The translations under genes were made by a program, and so were the position numbers. The notes below the pieces were generated by a model. The model saw only the letters and a list, made by a program, of their open reading frames with translations, was not told the origin of the DNA and ran no database searches. Positions 1 through 12,563 of a stretch of 64,000 nucleotides of DNA are shown piece after piece. Source of the DNA: Thamnidium elegans (taxonomy: Eukaryota > Mucoromycota > Mucoromycetes > Mucorales > Mucoraceae). Position 1 is the first letter of the stretch. Every line of letters begins with the position of its first letter. The stretch is taken from positions 310,001 through 374,000 of the forward strand of contig JAIXMG010000001.1 in the NCBI GenBank assembly GCA_025201345.1, in the 5' to 3' direction.

Positions 1-1310
1 TTAATACATAGCTCTGTACTATTTTAATTGATAACAATAAAGTTTTTAATAGAATTTAATGTTTGAGCTTTCGTAGAATAAGATATACAGTATATTTTTC
101 TGTACAATAGCTTAGGTTAGTTCATAAACTATTTAAATTATTAAAACCCATCATTGTTCGTCCGTTATCCTTTTTAAAACTTTCGTTTTTATACGAACAT
201 TCAGGCATCACTTCTAAAAAAGTAATTTTATTAGTGTTTAAAATAAGGTGTTTTCTGTGTATAATTAAAAATCAGGAAATGGTACTTTTGTCCAAGTTAC
301 TTAGTGAAAGTTAGTCACCAAGTCATTGTCTTTAACATTAAATATTGAAAACCGCTTGTTATTTCATATTTTTCTCGATTTTTTCTACTTTTTTTCGGCT
401 GTTCATTTTTGGCCATTTTTGATCATTTTGGGGGATCAACCCCTTTTGTTTTTCGATTTTTTTTCTCAGATTTTTCGCAATTACTCCTAATCTACTTTTC
501 CTTTCTTTGTGAAAAAAGCAATGATAATAAAGTGCTCTTTAAGGCGCATCTAATCCATCTAAAAGTATATTTTTACTAAAAATACTGAGTGAGTAATCAA
601 TGTTTAAAGACGTTTTTTTTTTTACTAAAATTCGAGTTAAGCGGAACTTAAAATAGCGTTTTCTTTAAAGCGCGTTTTCTCGCTCAGTTTTGGCTGTATC
701 ATTTTCATTTATAAGTAAACAATAAAGGGTTTTTAAATATCTATAATCGTTGCTATAACTAAAAATAGTAGTAAAAAAATACATTTTCTGTAACCACGTA
801 AATGAAAAAACCGAGAAAAATAGTTACACAAAAAACGCGTGTCATTTTTTCCAAAAAAAAATATTTTTAAACAGTGATTACTCTTTCCATTTTTGAATTA
901 AAAACTTTCTTTAAAATGGATTAGATGCGTCTAAACAAGTACTTTATTATCCTTGTTTTTTTCACAAAGAAAGGAAACTTGGATCCGGAGTAATCGCAAA
1001 AAAACCGTGATTTTTGGCCAAAAAACAAAAGGGGTTGACCCCCAAAAATGAAAATCGAAAAAAAAACAAAAAAAGTACGTTTTTAATTTTTTTTATCAAA
1101 GATGTATTCGAAACAACTATTTTTTATTATACAACTTGGGTCCGAAACGCGTTTTCTGTTTTTTAATAAATTAAAGACCATTATTTATTATAACTGCTGA
1201 AATTAGCAGTGTTTTCTTATGTGAGCGATTTTTAAGCTGCGATATCTCGGTGAGCTTTTTTTTTAGCAGTAATTATCACACCACAGTTGCTCTTTTATTC
1301 TTGCTTTTTT
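1..1310. repeat. Foldback-type inverted-repeat element, copy 1
   Basis: This noncoding AT-rich block has a second, inverted copy at about 40100-41420; the two are colinear by eye along their whole length. Copy 1 starts at or before the window edge and ends near the motif cagttgctctttt (about 1284-1296). Internally it is itself an inverted repeat: a left arm at about 425-645 (ggggatcaacccc, then cgcatctaatccat, then gagtaatcaatgtttaaa) is mirrored in a right arm at about 850-1065 around a spacer of about 200 bp. No transposase or reverse transcriptase frame is visible, so if mobile it is non-autonomous. Family unknown. Confidence 0.75.
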
Positions 1311-2018
1311 CCCCCTCTTCTTATTATTATTACGTTTTTATAGTTGACTCGAGTAATATATAAAAACGCAGTTGCCATGTGCTCAATGGCAAATAAAATA
1401 ATTTACAGAACAATAAAAATAAAAAATAGCCGACTGCCACTGCCAATAAACAACGGTATCATTGCGCTGATAACAACGGGTAATATTAATTTATTCCTTA
1501 CAAAGAGAAAGAAAAAGGTACTATTTCGTAAGTTGATAATACTTGTGTGAGAAGTGTTTTGTCAAGTTTTTTTGTTAAAAGTAAACAAATTTTCGAATAG
1601 TTTCACATGTTCTTTTTATATATATACTTACTCTAGTAGTAGTATCGCCACTTCCTATATAAAAATACAAATAATATTGATGTTTCCCCAGAGGTGCATA
1701 GTTAAAGAGATATAAAGATGAAGAAAATAAAAAAATTAAAAGGAAAAGTGTGTCTAATTTGTACTACCTTTTTTTCTTTTTGCATGATTTGTTTACTTTG
1801 CTGTAAAAAAAAATTACAAGCAAACCGAGCATGGTCAATCTGATTTACGAGCTAAAGGTAACCTTTTCCAAAAATGGTTTATTATAAAGCTTTCTGCTAA
1901 ACATACTGCGGTTATAAAAGTATTATATTGTAGAACACGTTTGGTGTATGGTATTATCTTGATCGTTTTTTTTTTTCTTAAGGACTTTAAAGTAACTAAA
2001 ATTATCAAGGGTTTATCG
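1311..2018. other. AT-rich intergenic sequence, no gene recognised
   Basis: Only short, compositionally biased open frames occur here; none shows a domain or a credible splice pattern. Nothing supports a gene or RNA. Confidence 0.5.
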
Positions 2019-2420
2019 TTAATGTTTGTAGCACACGTTAAAAAAAGAATCGCTATCAGGCAACATTATAACAAAAGTAAATCTAGTTACACACTTGATA
2101 AAAGAAAACTCATGTAATCTACGACGGAAGAAATATACCAACTGTATTAAACATAGAGTTTTAGCAGTTACTGACCCGTGCGCAATTACAGGTCCGAAAA
2201 AAATAAGGCTTTGGAAAGTAACCAATAGCCTTCTCTTTGAGGGTTTCAAGCTCCGTCATGAACCAACTTTTTTTTTTCACTTTTCAGAACCACAATTTGG
2301 TTGAAATAATCCTTCTCCCTTATAAATAAGTCTGTAGATAAGCTTGTGCTGCCTCTTCAGGCGATCAAAGACGACCACATCTCTAGGGAGGGTGTGGTAA
2401 GAGAGGTGCCCGGCAGGTGT
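2019..2420 (-). pseudogene. Decayed coding fragment, family unknown
   Basis: On the minus strand, one frame over about 2290-2420 reads as protein-like sequence (key stretch TLPRDVVVFDRLKRQHKLIY) and ends in a stop. A second minus-strand frame covers 2019-2249. The block is less AT-rich than its surroundings. It lacks a start, has no clear introns and changes frame, so it looks like the remnant of a gene or retroelement. I do not recognise the family, and the plus strand also has a short open frame here, so the strand is not certain. Confidence 0.3.
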
Positions 2421-2671
2421 CCTATGTATGCAAGCTAAGTTGCACAGGTCTGTCTTTTCCCTTCGTATTTAAAATGAAAATGAAAAATAACTTTTATAGC
2501 TACTTAATAATTGCGAAAGAGTGGCTTTTAGGTGAATTCTTGGCACACCACTATTTACATCGCCTGTGCCAATTTATGACGTATTTATTGGTGCACTTCC
2601 AATAATAACAGGTTCTTTACATGTAAAAACGACTTTAATATCGTGATATTTATAGTACAATTTCCTTTCTC

Positions 2672-2772
2672 ACGATGATTAAATAAATCCTTTGAATAAA
2701 CCTCGTTTTATCATGGTTGAATAAATCCCATTTTATCATAGTTAAATAAACCCCTTTTTATCATAATTAAAA
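2672..2772. repeat. Short tandem repeat, about 25-bp unit
   Basis: Three to four imperfect units of about 25 bp with the core (g/a)ttaaataaacccc(t)ttttatcata follow one another, the last merging into the T tract that starts at 2791. Unit divergence suggests an old minisatellite. No coding potential. Confidence 0.7.
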
Positions 2773-2788
2773 TCACCTATTTATTCCA

Positions 2789-2790
<2 letters not shown>

Positions 2791-2835
<45 letters not shown>

Positions 2836-2837
2836 AA
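2791..2837. repeat. Homopolymer T38 followed by A9
   Basis: A run of 38 T is followed directly by 9 A, giving a perfect T/A hairpin potential at the junction. It lies between the tandem repeat and a decayed coding relic. It may be the reverse-complement poly(A) of a retroposed copy or simple slippage; no flanking duplication was evident. Confidence 0.8.
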
Positions 2838-2944
2838 CAATGAATTCATATACAAGTAAGTACCTTTTATATTTTCAAATGTCTAAATATTTCATTATGA
2901 TATGGTGGTGTCTATGCAGGAATTACGCTAAATTGGCACTGGTG

Positions 2945-3715
2945 GTGTAAATGGTGGTGTACCAAGAATTAACCTTAGTCTGGCTCTAAGAAACACCGAT
3001 CCAACTATGGATACGCTGTATCGCATATCCCTCGATGTATACACAAAGATTCTTGATCAAGATATTAAATACGTAAATGAACTAAAGCAGCTGAACGATG
3101 TCTATTACGCGCAATATGAAAATATACTAAGTCTTTTGAAAGACGATGATACATCGAGAAGCAGCATTATACAATATGTATCACAATCCGCTGAATGTAA
3201 CAAAGAACAGAAAAGAAAATAAGATGAGCTTATTACGAAGGATGGCCTTGAGGAGTATCAGGATACTGACCATTCCAAATACCAGAGAGCAGATAATGGT
3301 GAACAAGCAACAACTTCTGATTATAAAGAAAGAATGAAATTCATCAAGAAGTTCAAAGACGATAGAGCTGAAGAGGGTAAGACGATGAGTTGGGAACGCC
3401 GCTTGCTAGAAGGAAGAGAAAAGCTTAAGTGGTGTTATAAAAACTCCAACAGTCTTACCTCGCATATCTCCATGATATCATTGGGGTCGGAATCTCTTTC
3501 GATAAGCGGATCATTGGAACTGTTGTTTACGGAGAAAGAAAGTGGGGCATGTTGCTTTTTGATCTCATGGCGATGGTCCATTCGATATCTATACGGCATC
3601 ACAGCTGGGTGAAATACATTTGAACAAGAAGAGTTCTTATTCCCGGTGGTTGCTTTAGGAAGAACAGTATCTTTTTGCATGAATATAAAGGAAAACAAAA
3701 ATGCTACAAAAAAAA
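2945..3715 (+). pseudogene. Decayed gene of a repeated, unnamed family
   Basis: A frame from 3007 (MDTLYRISLDVYTKIL...) runs with one in-frame stop at 3220-3222 and continues in the same frame to about 3450. The protein-like signal then moves between frames: GVGISFDKRIIGTVVYG near 3483-3533, KWGMLLFDL near 3540-3570, and ASQLGEIHLNKKSSYS near 3600-3645. Read together these make one continuous protein with at least two frameshifts and a stop, which is a pseudogene. The KKSSY tail and the following repeat recur at 49.7 kb. The N-terminal part is acidic and Lys-rich; the C-terminal part resembles the end of large repeated protein families I recall from Mucorales. Function unknown. Confidence 0.55.
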
Positions 3716-3729
3716 AAAAAAGAATAATA

Positions 3730-3895
3730 ATGAAGAATATAAGATATAGTTAAACTCTTTTAAAAGGTGTATGTTCATATATAAATTCTTATTGGTATAC
3801 ATTGTATAAATAAAAAGAAAAAGAGAAACAAAAGTGATAGAATAAATATTTATTTGGTTGATAAAATAGGCCTATTTACTCATGTTGTCTATTTA
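3730..3895 (+). repeat. Dispersed repeat, copy 1 (3' tail of the relic family)
   Basis: Starting with gaagaatataagatatag and ending with ataggcctatttactcatg, this about 165-bp segment recurs in the same orientation at about 49769-49943, with an intervening (TA)n difference. It directly follows the decayed gene upstream, so it is probably the conserved 3' flank of the same multicopy sequence. Confidence 0.75.
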
Positions 3896-4151
3896 ACTTA
3901 TTCTAACACACCAAAAATGTCGCTCCAACTTGTTTCACGCAAGAAAGTTCGTACTTTTTTTGCCTGAGCGTGCACCAAAAATTCCCCTTTAAACCCAAAC
4001 CACTGCACGAACGCATTTCTAAATAGCGAATAAGCAAATATACATTTACCCTAAAATTATATCTCGACCATCACAAATAATTATGTCTGAAAAAAGGCTC
4101 CCAAACCCAATAAAAATATTATATTGTACATATTTTATTATCTATTGAAAA

Positions 4152-5506
4152 CTACCAGCTAACGTCTCGCTTATCCAACTTGGCGTCATGTAAAATACCG
4201 CCAGGCACACGAGGAGGAGGAGTATATACATCCTTGGGATCTTTAGGTTGAACCAATTGAGGTTGGTCCTCGTCTCTTTGAATTTCAGAAAAGTGTTGAA
4301 CCTTACGGACATTATCTGCGATAGGAGGGGCATTTTCAATTTCCTCACGTTTCTATTTAACCAAAAAAAAATAAAAAAAAATAAGTATATGTAACGCATA
4401 ATCCATGTTTCTTTTTCTACTTACAGCCTTTGAAGCCTTTCCGATACCCATTTGTGGTAAACCACGATGAAGACCCTCTAATAAACAACAAGCCTTACAT
4501 AAAAGGTTAGATGACATATATCCACAACGTTCACAAGTTTTTTGAGTAGGCATCTTAGTTCCTGATTTAATTTCAAATGCTTCACCGGAATGAATGATAT
4601 CAACAATAGCAGAAGGTCTAATAGCTTCTAAATCTTTCAAAAAGGTACGAGCATGACCACGGTAAGCGTTTGGTGAATAAATACATTCAGTAGAGAAATA
4701 ATCCAATTTCTTGAAATAAGCATACATGACAATCTCCTTTTCATATGTATATTTAAATGGCTTTGATCTTCTAATGTTACTTTCACCTTGAGTTACAATT
4801 TCTGTACATCTACCTAATCTAGCAATATCACCACGGAAAACTTACACCAGAAAAAAAAACCGTAAGTTTCCAAATATACCGCATAAAAAAAAAGTAAACT
4901 CTACTTACTGTTCATTAAAATAGTTTCAGCAATATCATCAGCGTTATGTCCTGTAACAATATGGTTTACACCCAACATGACAGCACCACGATCTAATGCT
5001 TGACGTCTAAACACACCACAATAAGTACAATTATTCTTTCTGCCTACTTCTGCGACAATTTCATCCATACTCCAACCATATAAATCGTGATACGATACAA
5101 TCTTGAGTGGAAGGTCGTATTGTTGTTGGTTACGTTTAACTGTCTCTAATGAATCGTCTCTATATCCCGTAATACCTTCATCGACAGACAATAAATAAAG
5201 ATCAAGACCGTAATCATAACGATCATTTAAGGTCTTCATAATATGTGCAAGTACAGTGGAATCTATTATTTAGATAAGTAAAACTTTACTTGTTTTATTA
5301 AGGTGCCTTTTTTTTTTATTACCTTTTCCTCCACTGGCACCAATGGCAACTCGTTCACCTCGTTGAAACAAGTTTGTATCTTTAATTGTGTGATGAATCT
5401 CGGTTTCAAAAACATAGAAAAAACACTCTTGACAGATTTGTTGACCTGTTTTGGGTCTCTTTAAAATGGCTCTTTTCTTAGCACAAAGTACACATAACTT
5501 GACCAT
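4152..5506 (-). CDS. NCS6: Cytoplasmic tRNA 2-thiolation protein 1 (CTU1/NCS6)
   Basis: This PP-loop ATPase forms, with CTU2/NCS2, the cytosolic complex that 2-thiolates wobble U34 of tRNA-Lys, -Glu and -Gln. Four exons are read on the minus strand: 5506-5323, 5262-4909, 4840-4425 and 4352-4152, giving 384 aa. Visible motifs are the N-terminal zinc-ribbon cysteines (C5, C8, C25, C28), the adenylating PP-loop SGGKDS at residues 58-63 split by intron 1, the CTYC cysteine pair, [14 protein letters not shown], and a Cys-rich tail ([17 protein letters not shown]). An upstream in-frame ATG at 5524 would add six residues; I chose 5506 because MVKLCVLC matches family N-termini. The proline-rich C-terminus ending in SW is encoded by exon 4. 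Intact. Confidence 0.93.
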
Positions 5507-7572
5507 AGTAAAGTTTCTTTTCAAAAAATAGTAGATAAATAAAAAATAAAAAAAAAGGATTTTTATAGTTGGAAAAAGCAGTCCTCAAAGTACGCTCACA
5601 GAGTGAACTTGCAAAAAACAGCATGTATGCAGCTGGTTTTGTATGTCTAAATGGTAGTACAATTGACTATAAAAAAAACAGCAAAAGGGACAGAAAGAAT
5701 GAAGAGATAGAAGAAATAAAAAGTAAAAGTTAGTATATGAAAGAATGAAACGAATGATCTGAGCTTATCCCCCTCCTAGAAGAAGATGCATCGTGGGTCG
5801 AGGTGACGGTAACCCTAACGGAAGATTTGGTAAGAGAGGAGGAAGAAACAGCTAACTCATACTTTAATAGTCTTCTTTCAGTTCGATTAGTAAATCCGTT
5901 ATTTTTTAAAAGCAATTATTAAAGTATTTATTTACAAGAAGTGCTACTAGTTACCTTTGATACCATGTCAAGTAACGAGTTATTGGCCATTTCTTTCGTA
6001 ACAGCGAGTATAAGTAAGGCGGTCCCCCAGATGAAGTAATAAAAAAAAAGCATTCATGGGCGGCTCTTGGGAAGAAGAGAAAACTAATGTTTTTATTTTT
6101 TAAAACAATAAACTATGACCTTAAATCACTCATTTTTCAAAAAGTCAAATTCCCTTTGATCTCAGTAGGGACCCAAAGATCGCTATTGCACCTAGTACAT
6201 AGCAGATACAATCTGTAATTGGGCAGCTCTGGGAACAACAGGTAAACCTTGACGATGATATACACTATATATCTTTTCCTTTATTTATATTATTCTGGTG
6301 ATCTTTCGCTCAATATTTATATTTTCCCAGTTTATTCACTCCATAAGTTTTTATTGTACCATAATACAATAAGTCATTTTATCTGTCATTTCAATGTCAG
6401 GGCTCGTATTTTATTCACGAGCACTTATACAGTCCGTCCACTCTCTAATAGAATACTTTTTGAGCTTAATTTGGAACACTCTTCGAACTTCAATTGGAAC
6501 AAACTGCAAATTCAATTCAAACACTTTTTGAAGTTTCTAGGTGATAAAAGTGAATGGTTTAAACTGTTAATCATATTGTATTACAAGAGACATTTGTACT
6601 GGTGAAACAAAGTGATAGTATGGTTCAAGTTTTCGCTTTGAAGTCAGATTTTATAATCTTCACTGATATATTGTATATGAATGTAAGTAATGAAAGTAAT
6701 TTACGAGGTGAGCTTATCCCTATTTTTATTTTTTGGTTTTAATGACGAATCATTCTTTTAACGTGCAAATATAACAATTTAAATACGGGATTTATCTAAA
6801 GGAATCGTCTACAATTTAGCAGAAGAATATTGCTATAAATATTTTTAAAATAACACAAGTGATACAGAATGGTCCAAAGAAATTGACTTGAAAAGAGAAA
6901 AAAAAAGTGAGCTATACGTGTTATAAATTTTGCGCAATTCTATAGTGTTTGATTTTAGAAAATTTGGATTTGAGAGGTTAGAAACAAACATTAATTTTCA
7001 AACTATATTATATATATTAGAGGATTTGTCGAGGCAGTAGTAGTCAAGTTAATTTTACTTGGAATATGTTACTGACAATATGTTTGCTTTGGAAGACTTT
7101 GAATATTGAGAAATAAATGATATTAACGAATTTAGGCTTAGTATATCTCGTTCGATGGAGTAGCAACGGAAGACTCAATGTTTTCTGCTGTCAGATATCG
7201 TGGTAAGAGCACTGTTTCTTCCTTTTTGGAAGTTTTAGATATTGATAAAAGCAAAGTATTATTTTAAAAAATTACTGTTTCAGTAACTTGCCTTTTTTGT
7301 AAATGGAAAATACACAGAAATCTATCAATTTGTTCCTATCAATTATATGTAAATGAGGGGTAATCTACAGAGAAAATTTTTTTGTTTGTTTATTTTTGGT
7401 AGAAAAACGAGCAGTAAGATAATGCACAATAGACAACACAAATAAAAAAATAAAATAAAATAGTTAAAGAGAACAAAAAACGTTTTTATATGCTAAAAAT
7501 GGGTTAAGGTATTTTATTTTTTTCATATCTAATTTTTTTTTTCTGTAAGCCTTAAGGTCTGACAACCTTCGT
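5507..7572. other. AT-rich intergenic region, no supported gene
   Basis: Open frames at 5730-5915 (-) and 6249-6605 (+) are low-complexity or lack any domain, introns or Kozak support. The stretch 5940-6250 is richer in GC and could hold a decayed element, but I could not read a convincing protein. No tRNA-like fold was seen. Confidence 0.4.
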
Positions 7573-7907
7573 TTATAATCTATCACGAGAGTAGCTATTG
7601 AAAGAGAAAATGTTTAATTAGTAAAATTGAACAAGCGAGTATAGTATAATGAATTAACTTACGTCTTCTCGAACTTTTGATTCACAGTCATGAACTTGAC
7701 TTGTGTATCTTGGTCAATGTTTTGCCAAGGGTAGGGGTTGTTGGTACGATCCCAAACAACTTCAGGGCCTCTAGCGAGACGAGTCAAGTAGTAACCTGAT
7801 AATCCAAGTGCGGCACCAACGGTGACGTAGATGGGGATAATTTCATGTTTATACCAGATGCTCCAGAGGGACTTCTTAGCAGTGTTAGCAGCGGCACCAG
7901 CAACCAT
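7573..7907 (-). CDS. NDUFA4/B12D-family mitochondrial membrane subunit
   Basis: A small inner-membrane protein related to NDUFA4 (the MLRQ subunit, associated with respiratory complex I/IV), Pfam B12D family. Two exons, 7907-7663 and 7594-7573, give 88 aa; without the intron the frame would stop six residues earlier, but the GTAAGT donor and AATAG acceptor add a basic YSRDRL tail. One transmembrane helix lies at about residues 20-46 (IIPIYVTVGAALGLSGYYL), followed by the family signature RGPEVVWDRTNNPYPW. No cleavable presequence is obvious, which is normal for this family. It diverges from the TBC gene upstream. The exact complex it joins cannot be told from sequence. Confidence 0.85.
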
Positions 7908-8878
7908 TTTTAATATTTATAAAAGTGAATAAAGATGAAAACCAAACATCTTTAAATTCCATCTTGTTTATATACTAAAGTAAATTTGAAATTCCGGGGT
8001 CGTTTTTTTTTTACACTGTAGGTTGGGGGTATTAACCTGATCTTTTTATTGGTAAAACTAAACATTGAGCTTTAAATAAACGACTACTAAAAGGAACTAT
8101 CCAATCGTTACCTTCAGAAAAATTTTATTATGGTACCTGACTTTGTATATTCATCAAATAATTAACCAGCTTTTTTTGTTCTTTTATTCCTTGCTTTTTA
8201 ACAGGTTCTTTATGAATATAAAACCTATCCAACTCTTGTTTTTTTTAATTCGGCCATTAATGAGATTTTTCTGTTTCAAAAACATATATTATATCCGTAT
8301 ATAATCAACTGTGTGTTATCAATCATATAGTCATGGATACAATTACTATGGTTACCATTATTGACCAAATGTACCGAGAAATATAATACACTATCATGAA
8401 AACAGCCTTTATGTACGGCTGTGTTCTGTATATACTATTGCTCGGCCGAAAAAAAATGGATACATGTGATTTCAATCAGAAAAGCATAATCAAGTTGAAA
8501 TACGGTCACGATCATCATTGATTGACCCTTAATTAGTTTATTTATCAAGGGGGAGAAAGAAAAAACAATATGAAAATCTTTTTATCCTCAAAACGATAGA
8601 TACGGAGCTTTTTTTTTCTGTTTAGAATGAATATACTCGGGTATTTAATTTTCCAAGTAAAAAGGAAAACAAAAAGTATTCCGTGTGTGTGTAGCGTATC
8701 AAAATAAAAATATTATGCTGTATGAAAACCAAAAGGGAAACAGCAAAAAGAGTTACTTTGTCCCACCGTTTAATTATTCTTTTTGAGACACAGCACTTTT
8801 TAAATGATAAAGCATATTGTTTTTTCTTTTTTATTTATTTATTTATTTTTCCTCTCTCTTTTTTTTTTTTTTTCCTTT
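7908..8878. promoter_or_regulatory. Divergent intergenic region between NDUFA4-like and TBC genes
   Basis: About 970 bp separate two outward-facing starts. The region is AT-rich with long T runs just upstream of the TBC start (8819-8878), which could serve as its pyrimidine-rich leader. No defined operator or ORF is recognisable. Confidence 0.4.
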
Positions 8879-11235
8879 ATGAAAACTATGAAAGACGAAC
8901 AGTCGTTGCAAGATTCAGAGTTTGGAGATGTCGATTTATCTGGGGCTTTATCATCGACTCATCTCGCTTCCACAGAGAATCTTACAGCCGATAAACTATT
9001 AGATGAACTCACTTCGTTACCAGCTCAAAACTCACTTTATTCAAGCAGTATAGGTAATAGTTCCAGAAATACCTATGACCAATTCTTTGAAGAAGTATCG
9101 CTTGATTTACCGAGGCAACAACAAGAAGAAAAGACGCCTCCTCGACTTATCAAGTTTATGCCACGTAGAACCAATACAACCCAAACTGTTACAGAAAACT
9201 CTTCATCAGACATTGGCCCATTTTATTCTATTTCTAATGTCTTGGATGATACTACAAATACAACAGCAAAAACTAATGATAATAACTTGATGGTAGGAAG
9301 AGAAAGTGGTGATTATGAGTCGATTGATGTTAATAACCCATCAAACCCCAGAGCTGCAAGACGTAATGTTAATGAAGCTGAGGTTATTGCTACTTCTGGT
9401 GGTACATCCATGGTTCCCGTAAGACGAAGATCCATGTAAGTTTTTTTTTATATATGTGTATAACAGTTTACTTTCGTTGTGATTAATTATTAATTATTTT
9501 TTATTGTGTACCAAGTTTAAACCCGTTTAAAAGAAACAAGGCTATCAATCAAAAACCTTCGCCTCTAGAAACTGTAATTTCTAAAACACGCCCACGTATG
9601 TTACCACCAAAGAACCCACAAGAAGAAAAGAAACATTTACAAGAATACGAAAATATGATGAAAAAAGCCAGAAAATTAGAAGCCAAGAAACAAAAGGAAC
9701 ATTATCGTAAAAAGGAAGAAAAGGATAAAAAGACAATGAACGCAATTCAAATCTGGGAAAATGAAATTATTCCACAATGGAAATCAAAAGTAAAAGATAA
9801 AAGGACAAGACAATTATGGGATCAAGGTGTACCACCTCGATGTAGAAAGAAAGTTTGGAGGTTAAAGATTGGTAACGAATTAAATATTACAAGAAGTACT
9901 TTCTTGGAATGTCAGAGACGGGTACCGCAAGCTGTACGCACAAAGGATCAACCAGTAACACAGAAATCATTAGATTCAAATGCTACTCTGGCATCTGAAA
10001 CTCCTTCTTATAGATCTCGTAGGCAGAGAAGAACTAGTAGTCTAGACGTTTTGCGGGAGCATGAGGATCAAATTCGATTAGAGGAGTCGGACGGTAGAAG
10101 ATCAAGTATGGAATTACGTCCTTCTTCCTCTACTAGTTATTCATATCGAACTGAATCTGACTATAATCCTGAAGAAAATCATAAAAGAGCTGATTCATTT
10201 AGTGGTAGAAGTGCAATGGAATTAGAGTCAAATAGAACAAGTAATGATGACGACGATGATGATGTTATTGAATTAGATGATGATGATGATGATGATACAA
10301 CTAGTCAAGAGGATGAAGGTGAAGAAGGTGATGATGATGAAAAAATACTAACCGACCCAACTGCTATCAATTTCCTAAATAAGGCCATTGACGAAGATAT
10401 TTTACGTACTTTACCCAGTTTGTGTGTTTTTCAGGTACATAAAAAAAAGAAATTAAAAAAAAAGAAAAAAGGAACTCAATTTATTGTGTTATTAGCCTGA
10501 TGGACCTTTATTCATGTCACTTCGTAAAGTACTTCATGCTTACGTTGGTTATAGACCCAGCATGACTTATGTAGGTCTATTTTTTTTTCTTAAAAAAAAA
10601 AAGAGAATATACCAAACTAAAAACAAAAAGAATCTATATAGTCAAGAGGAGCTTCATTTTTAGCAGGTGTACTTTTACTTAATATGAATGCGCAAGAGAC
10701 ATTTATTTCGTTAATTAACATGATCCGTAATAGTGAAGTATTATCAGCACTCTACAATTCAGATGAAAAAAAAATTCAGGGATTTTTCAAGGTGTTTAAT
10801 GTTATCTTTGCTGAAAACTTACCTAAGCTCTACTTGCATTTTAAAAACCTGACGTTGACACCAGATAACTATTTGCCTGATTGGTTTATGACGGTGTTCG
10901 CATCAATGATTCCGCTTGAATTATCGTCCCGATTATGGGATATATATTTACTTCATGGTGATATCATCTTATTTCGCACGGGCCTTGTCGTATTAAAGTA
11001 TCTGGAACCCTTATTGTGGGGTGGTGGATTTAGTGAGACTGTAAAAATATTAAATATGGGTTTTGTTGGTGAGCATCGCGGTGAGGAAGTAAAAGCTGCT
11101 TTGGCCGTTAGTGGTCATATTACGGATGGTGATGAAGATCCCTTTTTTGATGAGATTTTGGGTCGTAAAGGTGTATATTTGGATGAAACTAGGTTTAATG
11201 AGTTACTAGGTGCTCATATGCCTCGTTCAACATGA
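8879..11235 (+). CDS. TBC-domain Rab GTPase-activating protein (TBC1D12/14-like)
   Basis: TBC proteins stimulate GTP hydrolysis on Rab GTPases in membrane traffic. Exons 8879-9435, 9516-10434, 10496-10570 and 10642-11235 give 714 aa. A Ser/Thr-rich N-terminus and a highly charged helix (about 214-280) precede the domain, which starts at about 286 (LWDQGVPPRCRKKVWRL). A Ser/Arg then poly-Asp insert of about 130 residues interrupts it before AINFLNKAIDEDILRTLPSL, where the arginine finger is about R483. The motif that should read Y-x-Q-G at exons 3/4 is Y-S-R-G with the best splice sites, so the glutamine finger seems missing or mis-modelled. Downstream GASFLAGVLLLNM and WDIYLLHGD fit the fold. 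An ATG at 8888 is an alternative start. Confidence 0.88.
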
Positions 11236-11458
11236 TGAAAATAAAAACCCTTTTTATTTATTTATTTATTTGGGGAGCTCTGCTCATTAACTTTTGATTT
11301 GATTCGTTTTGATATTTACTATTGGCCAATAAGATCGCGATTTAATGATTTTTTCACCAATAAAAAGGTTAATTGAGTTCTGTCTTTAAAACGCAAAATA
11401 TGTTTGGGTAGAATAAAAGACGTCCTAATTGAGAAAATACTTCAATGTTAATTAATGA

Positions 11459-11985
11459 CAAGCGGTTTGGAACTGTCCACTGAACAATTCAGAAGCTTTT
11501 CTAGTGGTGTTAACGATAATATAAATGCCTCTTCAAACTCTTCAACCTCAGAACCCATCAGCTTAGATTCTTATTCATCAAGCAAATCAAATTATCACCT
11601 CTTCAAAAAGAAAATATAATAGATTTGTTTGTAAAATTGAACAAAATTAAAATGTGGAGATTACCTACAGATAAAGTTGTCGAACAACAAATGAAGATAT
11701 GTGCACTTGAATGCAAATTTGAGCAGTAAGTATAAAATATGTATTATTTTTGAGATAATGACAAACACACAAGTTTTTGCTTCTAACACTGTACATTCGA
11801 TGATATTAAAATACTTTACCTGAAGAAATTCAGGAAATTAAGAATCATCAAATGAAAGCACTTGTAGATTTGCCTTCAACAATGGAAGATTATATAAAGA
11901 AACTTCGTGAGCGCCAAGACGTCACTGTATCAAAATCAGTGTTTAAGGGTGGCCGAAATTCTCAGGAAATCTACTCTTAAATCGA
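11459..11985 (+). pseudogene. Decayed member of a repeated, unnamed protein family
   Basis: Protein-like sequence moves between frames: an Ser/Asn-rich stretch from ATG 11457, then LSPLQKENIIDLFVKLNKIK and MWRLPTDKVVEQQMKICALE (about 11600-11727), a GTAAGT-like intron, then LPEEIQEIKNHQMKALVDL and a final charged stretch (about 11815-11930). Short and frame-broken, with no intact start-to-stop frame. The W-x-L-P/S-x-x-K-V-V-E motif resembles families I recall as abundant in Mucorales genomes; this is memory, not a search. The 3' end runs into the adjacent MITE-like element, which may have helped break it. Confidence 0.5.
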
Positions 11986-12070
11986 TTATTACCGATGATA
12001 GTGGTGTTAAAGCGGGGGACAGAAGAAGGTGTCCTGAAGAAATCCACCCTTAAATAGAGCCGCTACTGTA
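11937..12070 (+). mobile_element. MITE-like element with Tc1/mariner-type ends
   Basis: The right end reads aaatccacccttaaatagagccgctactg and is followed by TA at 12069-12070. An inverted partial match, cagtgtttaagggtggccgaaat, starts at 11937. Ends beginning CAGT and flanked by TA are typical of Tc1/mariner-class DNA transposons. The interior (about 100 bp) is noncoding. The left end is diverged between the first CAGT and TTTAAGGG. Related right ends occur at 20968 and 41744. Confidence 0.55.
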
Positions 12071-12563
12071 CAGCTAAAGTGTTATTACTTTAGTTACGGG
12101 CCCTTTCTATTAATATTACAACTATTGTAAAGCCTTTATTTATTTTTATTAAAATAAAGTAAAGGCTTATAAGAGAAAGTATGATATATATTAAGAAAAA
12201 GGATTATATATAAAAAGGGTTATAAAACAGAGAAAGAGTTATAAAATGGAGAACTGACCATTATATTCAAAATTGTTCCATATATATCCAACGACTTATT
12301 CATATTCTGTAATAGTTTTATGGATAATGTTGTCCAAAATCAGATTAAACATTTTGAATACGTGGCTGGGAATAAAACAATGGGATTTAAGGGGTGTTGT
12401 ATGTACTTTCTAAATTAGGATATCTGGTATGGCGTGCGTTGTCAATTTTTATTATTATTAGGAATGCTTGTTGTATCCAAGTCGACAAATTAATTATTAT
12501 AAATACACTATTCAGAAAGTCATTTCTTACCTTTTTTACTTTTTTTTTATTAAACAAACAAAA
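12071..12563. other. Intergenic, upstream of SURF4
   Basis: AT-rich with imperfect repeats of ttataaaa/gttataaaa near 12165-12245. No ORF with domain support. The promoter of the downstream SURF4 gene must lie here. Confidence 0.4.
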